This document shows, piece by piece, positions 1 through 11,837 of a stretch of 64,000 nt of DNA. Origin of the DNA: Begonia masoniana (taxonomy: Eukaryota > Streptophyta > Magnoliopsida > Cucurbitales > Begoniaceae); NCBI GenBank assembly GCA_022432975.1, contig CM039516.1, positions 30,396,051 through 30,460,050 on the forward strand, in the 5' to 3' direction. The number at the start of each line of letters is the position of its first letter. Positions within the stretch are counted from its first letter, which is position 1. The notes below the pieces were generated by a model. The model saw only the letters and a list, made by a program, of their open reading frames with translations. It did no database searches and was not told where the DNA came from. The translations under genes and the position numbers were made by a program.

Positions 1-1363
1 GTGTTATGCAAAAACTTAAAATAAAGAGAAAGAAATGGAGAAGAAAATGAAAATAAATGCAAGTGAGGTGTGTGATGAATGTAGGCCGAATATTATAAGC
101 ATGATAATGGCATGAACTATGATAGAAAATGGAGAAATAGATGAAGAGAAAGGTGTGTGAAAAGTGAAGAAATGAATAATAATAACAAGAAATAAAATGA
201 CAAGAAAATAAAGGTGGAGTGTGTGATATTGAAGGCCGAATTTAAAGGTGGAAATGTGTGTGAAAGTGAAGCGGAAATGAAAATAATGGAAATACCGTTG
301 GCGGACCCGTAGAGCGATCTTACGGTTTAAGCTCTCGGATAAACGATTTTCCCGTAGGAAAACCGACCACCTAAGGCCTAGGTTTTCTTCCTCAACTCCG
401 ACTCCCGTTGGAGAAGGCGAGGGAATGAATAAGCATTATCCTAGCAACCCGAAGCTAGGATAATAATGGAGGGCTTCTCCACTTGGTTCAAAGAACCAAG
501 GAAACTCTCAAAGGCTAACCACCTCAAAGAAGCAAAAAGGGATATTTTATAAATTGGCAAAAAGTTCTTGAAAACAACAATATGCATGCATTATATAAAC
601 CTAGGGTGGAGGTTAGGGTTTCCATGGAAAGGATTGGAGCCGTTGATGAAGGCCAAGATGAAGGGACAAGATTGCAATCCATGTGCTTTATCCAAGGGTT
701 GAGATGCTTTCCTTGTTTTGCTTGATCAATGGTGCTAAATGGCCATGTCATCCATCCTTGTGGCCACTACTTGATGTACTTGCATGGGCCAAATCTTCAA
801 GCTTGGGCTTTCTTGGGTTGGCTCTTCATAGGCCTATTTAATGAAGGTGTTGCATCTAAATGTTGGCCAAATGTGGGCCAAGTGATGCTTCCAAATATGG
901 GCCAAGTGATAATTCCAACGTAGGCCAAATAGTGGGCTTCGTAATGGGCCTAACCACTTGTGGTCTTCAACCCACAACCATGCCACCAAGATGTGACTAA
1001 GTCTTACTAACAAAACTAATGCATGGATGCCAAAAACTAATGGCTAAAAGTTTGCCAAAAATAAGATAATAAATAAAACAAGCCAAAGAAAATTTACAAC
1101 GATTTGTTCCCCGGAAGACAAATTCCGGCTTCTGATACTCCAGCTGGTGCTCTGGTGTTTTCTTCATTCCGTTCCGAGCTTTCCAAGAGGGCATCCATAT
1201 AGCTAGGCTCCCATGTGGCATCCATGTCCAATGAGCTAGAATCCCACGTAGCATCTCCAACTGGATCAACACCTACAAAAGAAACATCATAATAAGTAAG
1301 GAGAATAAATAAAATTTTAGGCCTTTTTCGGGTTTTCAAGTAATTGGCCCCCTAGGCATGTCA
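1..1363 (-). repeat. 3' LTR of the non-autonomous element (partial)
   Basis: This LTR is downstream in minus-strand reading. It matches 4998-6360 almost base for base. A TATATAA box (minus strand, complement of 591-597) lies in the middle and would give a transcript start roughly 30 bp lower. The small ORFs inside it occur identically in the other LTR and are not genes. Confidence 0.9.
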
Positions 1364-3236
1364 TCCTCTCCGGGTGATTTGAGGATTTGACCTCAAATCC
1401 ATTGGTTGGCTTCTTTCCGATGATGTTCTCTCCCAAATTAGTACAAAGAGTCTCAACTAAACTCGCTAAGATTTTAAACTTGAACATGATGAGGGTGTAG
1501 TCCTTCATTAAGATGTAGAGTTGAAATCCTTTCAACCACCAATAGTATTTTTTATATAAACTCCAAATTTTGAGTGGTTGGGTTGCCTTCATATGTAGTT
1601 CTTTGGTAAAGGTAGGTGGATTGAATTCAAAAGCTACTTCGAATGACGTTTGCTGGTTGGTGGAGTGAAAGTTTTGATTATAGCAGAATTCCAGATGTGG
1701 TAGCACAGTGTCCCAATTATACTCTTTTGTCCAATGAGCCAATTCTTCAAAATTCTCTATCAAGAAACCAAGATCAATATGACAGCAAAAACAATATCTA
1801 CCCCAATCCATCTTAGAAAGCCAAGTAATCTCATAGTCGAAGGGTAGATAACTTGCAAATACTAAATCTACCAACTCTTTTTCTTTAGTACGATGATAAA
1901 ATTTGTAATATCCAAATGAAAAGGCTAGTTGTTTCGTTAGTTCACCCAATTGTAAATTAGGGCATTTTTTGAGTACATTAGGTGTAAATTTCCTCTTGTT
2001 TTGCCTATTTCCACTATGGACTAAAGTAGCACAATATGTAGGATCTAGGGAATAGGCTAACTTCTTCAAAAATTGGTGTGAAGGAGAGTTGATTCTCCCA
2101 ACATATGGAAGGGAGTGAGGTAGACCAGTGATCATATTACAAATCCCAAAGATAATCTCTTCACTTATTTCCTTCTTTTCTTGATGCCATGTTGACACTT
2201 CTTTCAACTGGTAAGGCATCTTATCTTCTTCCACCATTTCTTCCCAAAGGTCATTTATTTTGAGGAAGAGTAAATTTGAGGGTGAGGAGACGGGTGATTT
2301 ATTATAAAGGGGATTATGATGCCAATTGATACTACTTGATTGAGGGCGCTCTTGGGTTAATCCATCTAATTGGTATGTAATTCTATGCATGGGTGGTAAA
2401 ACTTGTGCTAATTCCTCCTTTAATCGTTCACTTTCCTCTTCCTTCAAAATTTCTTCCTCCTTTTGATTGTCCATTTCGAGAAGTGGACCCTCTTCTGGAA
2501 GACAATCAACTTCTTCTAGTGTTTCTTCCTCCTCTTCCTTTAAGTTTGGTGCTTTCTTTAAAATCTTTTGTTCTTCAGCGCCACTTAGAGTTTCTCCTTT
2601 AAATTCATTAAACTTTTTAGGCATAGGAGGCGGTGGTTTAAGGATGATTGGTGGGTTGGCACGTTCACTCAAGGTTTCTTGAACCCATTTTTCAAAAAGG
2701 TGGGTGGTAATTTCAAGTTCACGTATGCTTTTCTCTAGTCGACTTAAATCAATCGGTTTGGAATGTAGAATTGGTGGTTGATTAACCCTAGTCCTTATCC
2801 TCATTTTATCCCTTAAAATTCTTCCATGAGTAGAGGGATATTCACGTATATTTTGATCCTTAAATTTGGAGGAGCTAGGATAACAAATAGGATGATCGTC
2901 CTTAAAGATTTTGTTCCTAAAATTGGGTTCTTGCTTTTGTTGCTTCGTGGAAAATTCCTCTTCAAATAACCTCTTCATTGTTGTCCAAGAAATCAAGTCT
3001 TCTTCTTTATTTCTTCTTTTCTTTGCTACAAATCTTTCCCACAAAGATTTAGCATCCTTGGTTAAACACTTAGAGGCGAAGTGAACTTTTTCCCATTCAC
3101 AATAATATCCATGAGCAAACCTCTTTTCTAACTTTTTAACCCAAGAGGGATATTCATCCCTACCATAGAGACCACTAAATGGGGGAATGTTTGGTTCATC
3201 ATAATATCCTCGGATAATTCTTCTTCTAGTGTTCAT
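1317..3236 (-). CDS. Retroelement ORF: gag-like N-terminus joined to integrase-like remnant
   Basis: This is a 639-residue open frame and the only substantial one in the element. The N-terminal ~110 residues look like a plant gypsy-type gag (aromatic/charged pattern around WVKKLEKRF, then SLWERFVAKKR and MKRLFEEEF). The middle is rich in E, K and P with no recognised fold. At roughly residues 490-545 there is a stretch like the end of a Ty3/gypsy integrase core (WDTVLPHLEFCYN, then FEVAFEFNPP); the catalytic D,D,E residues, protease, RT and RNase H are missing. No CCHC zinc knuckle is visible. The frame reads through the polypurine tract and stops about 45 bp inside the 3' LTR. Expression would be from the LTR at 4930-6360. 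Gag identity is moderately sure; a function for the integrase-like part is only inferred. Confidence 0.7.
   Translation of the reverse strand: MNTRRRIIRGYYDEPNIPPFSGLYGRDEYPSWVKKLEKRFAHGYYCEWEKVHFASKCLTKDAKSLWERFVAKKRRNKEEDLISWTTMKRLFEEEFSTKQQKQEPNFRNKIFKDDHPICYPSSSKFKDQNIREYPSTHGRILRDKMRIRTRVNQPPILHSKPIDLSRLEKSIRELEITTHLFEKWVQETLSERANPPIILKPPPPMPKKFNEFKGETLSGAEEQKILKKAPNLKEEEEETLEEVDCLPEEGPLLEMDNQKEEEILKEEESERLKEELAQVLPPMHRITYQLDGLTQERPQSSSINWHHNPLYNKSPVSSPSNLLFLKINDLWEEMVEEDKMPYQLKEVSTWHQEKKEISEEIIFGICNMITGLPHSLPYVGRINSPSHQFLKKLAYSLDPTYCATLVHSGNRQNKRKFTPNVLKKCPNLQLGELTKQLAFSFGYYKFYHRTKEKELVDLVFASYLPFDYEITWLSKMDWGRYCFCCHIDLGFLIENFEELAHWTKEYNWDTVLPHLEFCYNQNFHSTNQQTSFEVAFEFNPPTFTKELHMKATQPLKIWSLYKKYYWWLKGFQLYILMKDYTLIMFKFKILASLVETLCTNLGENIIGKKPTNGFEVKSSNHPERMTCLGGQLLENPKKA
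1364..1371 (-). promoter_or_regulatory. Polypurine tract
   Basis: On the minus strand GGAGAGGA abuts the 3' LTR start TGACATGCC. It is the expected plus-strand DNA priming site and lies inside the coding frame of the element's ORF. Confidence 0.7.
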
Positions 3237-4915
3237 GTCTTTAATCTAAGTTTTAGGACGGTTTAAAATCATGAATTCTTAATCATAAAGTTTAGATTAA
3301 TTTTAGGGTAAAACTTTTTTTTTTAATTATCTCTTTTTTTTTAATAAGGGATTTAAAATTTAAATATTAATTATTTAAGAAAACCCAATTCAACAAAGAT
3401 AAAAACTAACAGAAATTAAAACTTAAATTTAAAAGAAAAAAATTTCATCCTTGTTAAATCATTTTGCATGCATGAAATAATTAGTCCAAATGGTTTTGCA
3501 AGCAGGATTTAATTTGACCAACAATGCAAGCGATGAGCTAATTAGAATATTAACCAAATTCAACCAGTAAAACAGCAAGTAATAATCACTTAATAAGATG
3601 CTGATTTATTATACTTAGGGTCTAGGTTAAGTTATGCTATTTTGCTGTAAAATATATTGAACCAATAAGAAAATAACAATAGCAAAATAACAGCAATACT
3701 CTGCTACAACAACAAAACAGATTAATATTAATTTAGAATTCTAGTTCTCGGTCATGCACAATTATCAAATATCATCAAGAAGAAATAGATTAATATCATT
3801 AATATCAGCCAAGATAATAACCAATAAATTGCAGCAACTATGCAGTAAAAACCATGAAAAACAGTTTTAGGTAATAACAGTGATTTGTTTCTCCAAAGGT
3901 TGCAGCAACGGTAACACCAGAAACAGCTTGTAGAATTGAAAAAGACACCCAAATGAGAATGTTTAAACAAAAGCCTACAGCTTAGTGATAAATCCACGAC
4001 AAATAGCAGCAAACAGATTATCTGATTATCGTTAATGCTAAACAGTAAGCAAAACGTTCATCGTCATTCAGTTCAGTCTTCATTTTCTCATTTGTTTAAT
4101 CTCTAAAATGTCCTATTATTTGCTGAAGGTAAAACCAACAGAACCGCAAAAGAAACAAAACCCAGATTAGAAACAGTTTTCTTCTTGGTTTATACCAGAA
4201 ACCATATTAAAAACAGCAAGCTTACTTCAGTAAATTAGAAAAACAGCAACTACTCGAAAAAACCAGAAATGACAGAACAGTTTTTAAGCAGCTTCTATTT
4301 TGGATAGAACTAATGCCGGTTAACAAGCAGAGTTTGCAGACAATGATATGTAAATAAGCAACGAGAATTGATCTTTAATCTCCAAGAAATAACAGTGAAG
4401 AGATGCTGGAAAAGTATTAAAATGCAGTTCACATGACTTTGATTTTTGTACAGCAGCTAAACAAATGTAATCTCAGGTTAATTTTAAATACTATAAACAA
4501 TATTACCCACAGAGCACTACGAAAAAACAATCCCAGCAATGATTTATCTCGCAAACCAGTAACTACGTCGCCACAGGAATTTCCAGCACCCACGGAGCAA
4601 TACTCCTGCAACCCACGAGAAGAGGTTCAATGTTTTAATCGACTCTCATAAGAGCTGAACAAAAATTGAATAAACTAATGGGTGATAAGATTCTAAGCGA
4701 GAAAAGCTGGCTGGAAATCGAATGCACAGAAAAGAAACAGAAGCAGATTATTTATATTTATTTTTTTTAATAGAGCAGAAGAGAAATAAAAATTTTTGTG
4801 ACAATTTTTTTTGTTTTTTTGTTTTTTTTTTGCACAAAATTTGCAGCCAATATTTTCAAAAGATGAAAATGATTTTTTTTTTTTTTGCAATAAAAATGCT
4901 CAGGGGAAGCCCCAA
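3237..4915 (-). other. Untranslated leader of the non-autonomous element
   Basis: This is about 1.7 kb between primer-binding site and ORF start. It is A/T-rich with homopolymer runs (about 4769-4885) and many CAGCAA/AACAG-type words. No coding frame with recognisable content is seen on either strand. It presumably carries packaging or splicing signals, but none can be identified. Confidence 0.5.
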
Positions 4916-4927
4916 GCTCTGATACCA
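4916..4927 (-). promoter_or_regulatory. Primer-binding site (tRNA-iMet type)
   Basis: The minus strand reads TGGTATCAGAGC, two bases inside the 5' LTR edge at 4930. This matches the 3' end of plant initiator tRNA-Met and fixes the element's orientation. Confidence 0.9.
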
Positions 4928-4929
4928 CT

Positions 4930-6360
4930 TGACACGGGATCCCCTAGAGAAGGGTCCGTGCGATACCCACAAAATTAGGAAATGTGCTCGGGTGCAAGTG
5001 TTATGCAAAAACTTAAAATAAAGAGAAAGAAATGGAGAAGAAAATGAAAATAAATGCAAGTGAGGTGTGTGATGAATGTAGGCCGAATATTATAAGCATG
5101 ATAATGGCATGAACTATGATAGAAAATGGAGAAATAGATGAAGAGAAAGGTGTGTGAAAAGTGAAGAAATGAATAATAATAACAAGAAATAAAATGACAA
5201 GAAAATAAAGGTGGAGTGTGTGATATTGAAGGCCGAATTTAAAGGTGGAAATGTGTGTGAAAGTGAAGCGGAAATGAAAATAATGGAAATACCGTTGGCG
5301 GACCCGTAGAGCGATCTTACGGTTTAAGCTCTCGGATAAACGATTTTCCCGTAGGAAAACCGACCACCTAAGGCCTAGGTTTTCTTCCTCAACTCCGACT
5401 CCCGTTGGAGAAGGCGAGGGAATGAATAAGCATTATCCTAGCAACCCGAAGCTAGGATAATAATGGAGGGCTTCTCCACTTGGTTCAAAGAACCAAGGAA
5501 ACTCTCAAAGGCTAACCACCTCAAAGAAGCAAAAAGGGATATTTTATAAATTGGCAAAAAGTTCTTGAAAACAACAATATGCATGCATTATATAGACCTA
5601 GGGTGGAGGTTAGGGTTTCCATGGAAAGGATTGGAGCCGTTGATGAAGGCCAAGATGAAGGGACAAGATTGCAATCCATGTGCTTTATCCAAGGGTTGAG
5701 ATGCTTTCCTTGTTTTGCTTGATCAATGGTGCTAAATGGCCATGTCATCCATCCTTGTGGCCACTACTTGATGTACTTGCATGGGCCAAATCTTCAAGCT
5801 TGGGCTTTCTTGGGTTGGCTCTTCATAGGCCTATTTAATGAAGGTGTTGCATCTAAATGTTGGCCAAATGTGGGCCAAGTGATGCTTCCAAATATGGGCC
5901 AAGTGATAATTCCAACGTAGGCCAAATAGTGGGCTTCGTAATGGGCCTAACCACTTGTGGTCTTCAACCCACAACCATGCCACCAAGATGTGACTAAGTC
6001 TTACTAACAAAACTAATGCATGGATGCCAAAAACTAATGGCTAAAAGTTTGCCAAAAATAAGATAATAAATAAAACAAGCCAAAGAAAATTTACAACGAT
6101 TTGTTCCCCGGAAGACAAATTCCGGCTTCTGATACTCCAGCTGGTGCTCTGGTGTTTTCTTCATTCCGTTCCGAGCTTTCCAAGAGGGCATCCATATAGC
6201 TAGGCTCCCATGTGGCATCCATGTCCAATGAGCTAGAATCCCACGTAGCATCTCCAACTGGATCAACACCTACAAAAGAAACATCATAATAAGTAAGGAG
6301 AATAAATAAAATTTTAGGCCTTTTTCGGGTTTTCAAGTAATTGGCCCCCTAGGCATGTCA
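4930..6360 (-). repeat. 5' LTR of the non-autonomous element (complete, 1431 bp)
   Basis: It is bounded by TGACACGGG at 4930 and GGCATGTCA ending at 6360. It holds the same TATATAA box (complement of 5588-5594). Its single noticed difference from the other copy (5595) sits next to that box. Confidence 0.9.
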
Positions 6361-6499
6361 TGTGATATGCCACGGATCCGCTACTTTTCAAACATTGGAT
6401 GGATTAGTTTCAACATATTTTAAAGTTTCTATTTTGTAGGAGGATCACATGATGAGGCCATCAAAGACATGAAATTATGTTGACAATGCTTGATGGGCA
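6361..6499. other. Unassigned spacer, continues at 11103
   Basis: Unique-looking sequence left of the solo LTR. The TSD shows it was originally contiguous with 11103 onward. No ORF or known repeat is recognised. Confidence 0.4.
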
Positions 6500-8090
6500 T
6501 GATCTGTAACACCCGGCATTTTGGCCATGTAATAATCTGTTGAATTATTGTATGAATTTAAATTGCCATAAATACAATAACTATTTTATTGTAAATTTTG
6601 GAGCATTTAGTATGGGGAGAACCTAACTAATGTGTAACTAAACTAAACACTAAGTTTAAAATGCATGGAAGGGTAAATTGGGGAGAAATTAAGGTTGGTG
6701 GGAGTTTGCCAATGGTTGAGTGACATCTGGCAACTTGTTGAAGAAGCTAAGTTCTTCCTCCTACGTGAAACCCTCTTCGTTTCACTTCTCTACTCTCTCT
6801 CCATTCTCTTCTCGACATTCTCTCTTCCAGTCGACAATCAGCCGTCGAAGCTACTTCGATCTCCTCGGCTCCTTTCTGTTTTTCTGCTAGGGTAAGCATC
6901 TTTTAAATGCTAACAAGTTTGGACAAGTTTAAAGTGATTTTTGGTTGGAGTGAAGGATTGTAATACTTTGGTAAAACTCACTGTTTTTGGATGAAAACAC
7001 ACCGATTTGTTTTCTAAGGGTTTGGAGCAAATTCTTCTAACTTATTTGTTAGCATTTACAGCTTGTTTATTTTCCGAACGTGCATGTACAGGTTTGAGCA
7101 TTTTCGAGACGTTCAGGACTATCAACTCTGCAGCAACAGGTAAGTTCATATCCGTAGGTTGGCCCTTAAGGCCCTACATCTCGGAGGTACTAGGTTTTCT
7201 GTTCTGTCGGGTTGTTTTGGGTAGAAAGGTTATAGTTATGTTCTGAGTTGTCTATGTTCTATCTCACCGTATGTTCTGTTATTTCTGTCATCTGCTCTCT
7301 GCCTGTTTAAGTTCAAGCACTGTTCATGCATACACGTTTTCTCTGAAAGACATGTAAATGTTTTCTGTACACTGTTTGAAACTAAATAAGATAAAATCTG
7401 ACTGAAATGTACCGGTTAAGTGCGGGACGGGGACTGGCCTATTGTTTCTGTTCTGAATCTGTTCTGAAAATCTGTTGTGCCTGTCGTGCACTGCCTGTTC
7501 CCCTATAAGCCCCACTTATACCCCTCTGCCACTGAAACGTAATGTTCTGTACTGTCACTGTATTCTGAAAACTGCATGCATAGCATTTTGCATCACTGCA
7601 TATATATATATGTTCTTACTGAGCTTTAGGCTCATAGATGAACTCTCTGATGTAGATACTGAACCCGAAAATGAGGACTTCGTGCCTCAGTCTGACGAAT
7701 AGGTGGCTGGTGGATCGAACTCATGGGGTGTGGTTGCTGCAGCCAGACAAATTCTGACCCGAGGTTTAAGTTTTCTGTAATGTCTATATTCTGTAAAGTC
7801 TTCTGGAAGTTTTGGTTGTGTCGTAAAAATTCTGTAAAAACTCTTCTTTTGGTAGAATCTGCAAATATATGTTAAGTTCTGTACTGATCCTCAGATTTTA
7901 AAATAATGTACAGATTTTGACGTCTAAGTTTTAAAAACTGCTGTATTTGACAGTTGAATTCATATTCTGAATATTCTGAAATTGTTTGGAGTATTATCTA
8001 TTAGTTTGTGCGTGGATGACTTCTGGTTTTGGAACTATCCATGCAGTCTGTTTCCTTTGAATCTGCTAATTGTAAAGTGTGCTCTACATC

Positions 8091-10293
8091 TGTAACGCCC
8101 TGAGTTATCTGAATCCGGTTCGTTACACAGAAGCCCGTACATGACTAAGAAATCTCAACCGTATTAATATTACTATTATTATATTTTTTTTTTAACTTTG
8201 CTCAACATCCAGCATTTGACATAAGTTAAAATCTCAAAACATTTAAAAAACTTGCAGCGGAAATCATTTGGACAGCAATAGAGTTAAACAAAACTATGAA
8301 CGTTGTTTGAAGTGTAAGAAATAATCGGCTAAAAAGAAATAGAGGTTTAAATCGTGAAATACTTGGAAAGTCGCAGAAGTCAAACGCATCTGCCGATGGA
8401 TAAAGTCAACGGAAGAAGCAGAAACAGGCTTCTACTGATGACGTAGACCAGAAGAGTTGGAAACAAAAAAAACATCTCTCGGTGGACTGCATCTACCGAT
8501 GACGTCAGCCGACTAAATTACTTATTCAACATCTACCGATCGCAAAGCGACAAAACCCATTACCCACTCATACCGGTAGTGCAAAATCTACATCTTCCGA
8601 TAGCATTGGACCTACATCATCCGATGGCTTAACTGAAGACATCTTCCGATAGAATTAAACCTACATCGTCCGATGGCTTAACTGAAGACATCTTCCGATA
8701 GGATTTAAACCTACATCATCCGATGGCTTAACTGAAGACATCTTCCGATAGAATTAAACCTACATCGTCCGATGGCTTAACTGAAGACATCTTCCAATAG
8801 GATTTAAACCTACATCATCCAATGGCTTAACTGAAGACATCTTCCGATAGACAACATAACTATAACTCAACATCTTCCGATAGACATCATCTAACGATAG
8901 AAGACATGGCGACATTTCAACTATTTCTTGCTATGCCAACACAACTTAAGTACAGAAAGAATTTACTTATTTCACTAAGACCATTCAGAAATAACTCGAA
9001 TCATTGCACCACTCAAATCCAGTAAAAACCAACATTAAAAAAAAAACTCAACAGAATATCATTATCTGAAAATCTCACAACGTATTCAAAGTATTAAACA
9101 TCTACTAACATGAAAACTCAACATGCTCAAATTAAAACACAGTCAACTGAAACTTCACACTAACTGACATCAGTTAAATCGTCTCATCAAGTACCAGATC
9201 CGTGGCATGAATGTTCTTCTCCAACCAGCCTATCCATCAACAAGCTCAGAGAATTCACCTGCTGTTACTTCCTCACCTACATCACAAAACTCATCTATTA
9301 GCCTAATGCTAAATAAGCGAAGTGATAATGAAATGATATGCTGAAACTTAAATCCTAATTATGTAGTTTCTACTTTCTCTTCTCAGTTGCACTTTTGTTC
9401 ATTCACTGATCTGATCCCTTGATTCCCTTAGGAGTGGGATCAATTCTCCCAATGTTATACATCCTCTTCATCAGTTAAGGGGTGGATGAATTCCCTTAAC
9501 AGCTGTTCTGATCCTTCAGTTCCCTTGGGAGTGGGATCAGTTCTCTCAATGTTATAAATCCTCTTCATCAGTTAAGGGGTGGATTAGTTCCCTTAACAGC
9601 CAATGCATTTCAATCTGTACCTGCCTTTCCATAACATTACATGAAAGTTCATTTTCGTGTTCTTTAAAAAAAAACAGGATGCATGACATACAGGAAATAC
9701 TCAAACATGCATACGCCTAGTATTCTGTGATATAGGCCCAAAAGCACACACAATACTTCACTTACCTGGCTCTCTTGGAAATGCTTGGTTTCAACTACTC
9801 CAGAAGCTCGCTCACCTAGGATCATGACAGTACATTAATCCAACTCTCACTAAAACTTACCAAAATCAATAAAATGCTTGAGGAAACCGATTGAAACTCT
9901 GCTACCCGTGCATTCCCATTTATCACCAAGAACCCGAACCTACCCTTAATCACAGCATCCTCAAATCTCCACATTGTATTCTTTCAGTTATCTAATCGCT
10001 AAAAAGCAAGAAAGCAAGGAAGACTTACCTAGATTGAAGGAGAATCGGGCGAGAGGATCGCCTAGAGAGCTCTACTGCTCGAGCTGAAAACCAAAAGAGG
10101 GAAATAGGGGATAGTGGCGGCTATGGTGTATTAACACTTCCCTTAAATACGTTACCCGTTCTTAAAACCTCACTTTACATAAATGCCTTTGCTTAGTCAC
10201 TCACTAACCTAATAAATAATTCCCTTAATTCTTTCATAAAATGCACATCATATTTGATAAATTGAATTTGGTTTAGCGGAACCGGGTGCTACA
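8091..10293 (-). mobile_element. Nested solo LTR, family beta (minus orientation)
   Basis: TGTAACGCCC at 8091 to GGTGCTACA at 10293, flanked by ACATC duplications (8086-8090 and 10294-10298). At 2203 bp it is nearly the length of the beta 5' LTR at 41054-43252 and resembles its reverse complement throughout. Shared features include the donor/acceptor pair (minus strand, about 9765 down to 9277), two ~110-bp repeats near 9405-9600, and the CATCTTCCGATAG array. No internal domain remains. It inserted into the alpha LTR after that LTR was in place. Confidence 0.88.
8610..8860 (+). repeat. Tandem array of ~49-bp units with CATCTTCCGATAG
   Basis: About five units, each with CCTACATCATCCGATGG, then CTTAACTGAAGA and CATCTTCCGATAG, differing at a few bases. 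The array lies in the distal part of the beta LTR, the same place as the arrays in the other LTR families. Confidence 0.85.
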
Positions 10294-10497
10294 ACATCCT
10301 TGTGTAGAAATCTACCATCTGCAAAGTGTGTTTCAAAAATCTTGTTTTGAATCGGGTTTTGAAGGTTTGGAACCCTTATGCCTTCTGTTTTGATGCTCCC
10401 TGCACGTATGTCTTTCTGCCAAAAGTTGTCAAACTCTGCTTCTTTTAGACTATATCATCCGATCACGTCCACTGCTGTTTAAGTGTATATCCACCGG

Positions 10498-10756
10498 TGA
10501 CGTCATCCACCTCCACCGCCCAGTTCAATTATCTCATCCGATGACGTCTTCATCTCATCCGGTGTTGTCTGTTGCCTGTATCTTCCGGTGACGTCATCCA
10601 TCTTCCGGCTGACGTCATCACCTTCTGCCGATTACGTTTACTATCTGTATCTGCCGATGACATCATCACATCTTCTGATGACGTCATCACACATCTGCCG
10701 ATTTCATTTGCTGCGTACATCTTCCGATGACGTCATCCATCCACCGACTGACGTCA
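10498..10756 (+). promoter_or_regulatory. Cluster of six TGACGTCA palindromes
   Basis: Perfect TGACGTCA octamers start at 10498, 10589, 10610, 10679, 10728 and 10749, embedded in CATCTTCCGATGACGTCATC-type repeats. TGACGTCA is a classic plant bZIP (TGA/HY5-type) target. Binding or enhancer activity is inferred. Confidence 0.6.
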
Positions 10757-11102
10757 TCTATTTTGTCTTGTCTGAATCGACCGATGCTTCTTTTTAAACT
10801 AAGTCTTCCGCCAGCCTTATGCTTATGTCCTTCTGTTTTTATTTCCTGTTTATTCCGTTTAGTTATTTCCTTCGCCCTTTCTGTTCCCTGTTCCTCCCCG
10901 TCTCCTCTGTTATTCACCTCTGTAATCCAGCCAATTGTATCCTGTTTGCTTTAACTTCAGAGGACTCACCCTCTCTCTGTAAATGTTTTAAAAGTTTAAT
11001 GTACAAAAAAATAATATAGTCCCCGTTTTCTGTTATCTGTCCCGGAGTGATAGCTTCGATCCCGGACCCCGATTGGGTTTGGTTTCGGGCTGTCACATGA
11101 TC

Positions 11103-11640
11103 TTTGTGAAGCATAGATGGAAGATGAAGCTTAAATGAGGATCAAACACATGTCCAAGGATTATTGGACTTTCCAAGAAAGCTGCCGTGAAACTGACCTC
11201 TGAGCAATAATGAGCATATTCGACAGCTTTGACAACTTTATTACAACAAGTGTGCTTCATGAAGAATGCAGTTGACATCTCAAGGTTTACAGAATGAGGC
11301 TTAATCATGGAATTTGGACATCGTTTGGTTAGTCAACTGGACTAATTACAGAGAGGCTTTTTCTCATAAGAAAATTGAGTCCAAGGCCCAATCTGAAAAC
11401 CACTCTTTTATTTCCTTTTAAATTTTAGTTTATTATTTGTTTTTATTTTATGCATAGCTAAACACTTTTAGGAGGGAAAGTGAGATGGATTTAGATTAAA
11501 TAAAGACACAAAAATGTGGAGGAAGAAAGGGCTAGCGCGCGGCCTTTGTTTGGGCCAAAGTAGTGGCGCGTGCGATGGTCTAAGGCATTTTTCTTTCCTT
11601 TAATTTACTAAACCTTAATTGTAATTTGTTGAAGGGAGGA
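11103..11640. other. Unassigned sequence between solo LTR and old copia element
   Basis: AT-rich, with one GC-rich patch near 11530-11575. No coding frame is recognised. It may include the diverged start of the old copia 5' LTR, but I could not align it. Confidence 0.35.
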
Positions 11641-11776
11641 GGTATAAAATGAATATTAACCTATTATTGATATTGAACAGAGAAAAATAGTTGATACGTT
11701 TTTGTAAAACTCATTTTTGTAGTATAGTTTCTTCCTTCTTTACTGCATATTCTTTTCTAACTTGTTATCATAGCTA

Positions 11777-11837
11777 ATGGCTTCTCCAAGCAGTGAAATT
11801 ATCTCTCAACCTTTAGCTTCTTTTCCACCCTTTCCCT
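11777..11837 (+). pseudogene. gag N-terminal fragment of the old copia element
   Basis: ATG at 11777 opens a frame beginning MASPSSEIIS directly after the decayed primer-binding site. It is cut after about 20 codons by the nested element; the rest resumes at 18964. Confidence 0.5.

Larger units (their letters stand above)
1..6360 (-). mobile_element. Young non-autonomous LTR retrotransposon (minus strand, cut by window start)
   Basis: Positions 1-1363 and 4998-6360 are direct repeats at a constant offset of 4997; I noticed only one difference (A at 598, G at 5595). The complete copy starts at 4930 with TGACACGGG and ends at 6360, so the LTR is 1431 bp and the first copy lacks about 68 bp beyond the window edge. 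Read on the minus strand the LTR runs TGACATGCC...CCCGTGTCA. A tRNA-iMet-type primer-binding site and a polypurine tract sit at the expected inner edges. The interior (1364-4929) carries one ORF and no reverse transcriptase, so movement would need enzymes from another element. Near-identical LTRs imply very recent insertion. The target-site duplication cannot be checked because the other end is outside the window. Confidence 0.9.
6505..11097 (+). mobile_element. Solo gypsy-type LTR, family alpha, with a second LTR nested inside
   Basis: It starts TGTAACACCCGG at 6505 and ends GGGCTGTCACA at 11097, flanked by 5-bp duplications TGATC (6500-6504 and 11098-11102). With the nested 8091-10293 LTR and its duplicated target removed it is about 2385 bp. 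It has no internal retroelement domain, so it is what LTR-LTR recombination leaves. Inside are a donor-like CAG|GTAAGTTC (intron side from 7140), an acceptor-like TGATGTAG (ending 7655), and an array of TGACGTCA sites at 10498-10756. A diverged relative lies at 38599-39495. The family link to Tekay/Del-like elements is inferred from shared LTR architecture. Confidence 0.85.

Noticed and set aside
524..1339. Small ORFs of 64-91 codons repeated at 5521-6336
   Set aside because: They lie wholly inside both LTR copies and show no recognisable protein.
8600..8900. Regular repeats that could suggest a CRISPR array
   Set aside because: Units are tandem without unique spacers and lie in a plant LTR; no cas genes exist here.
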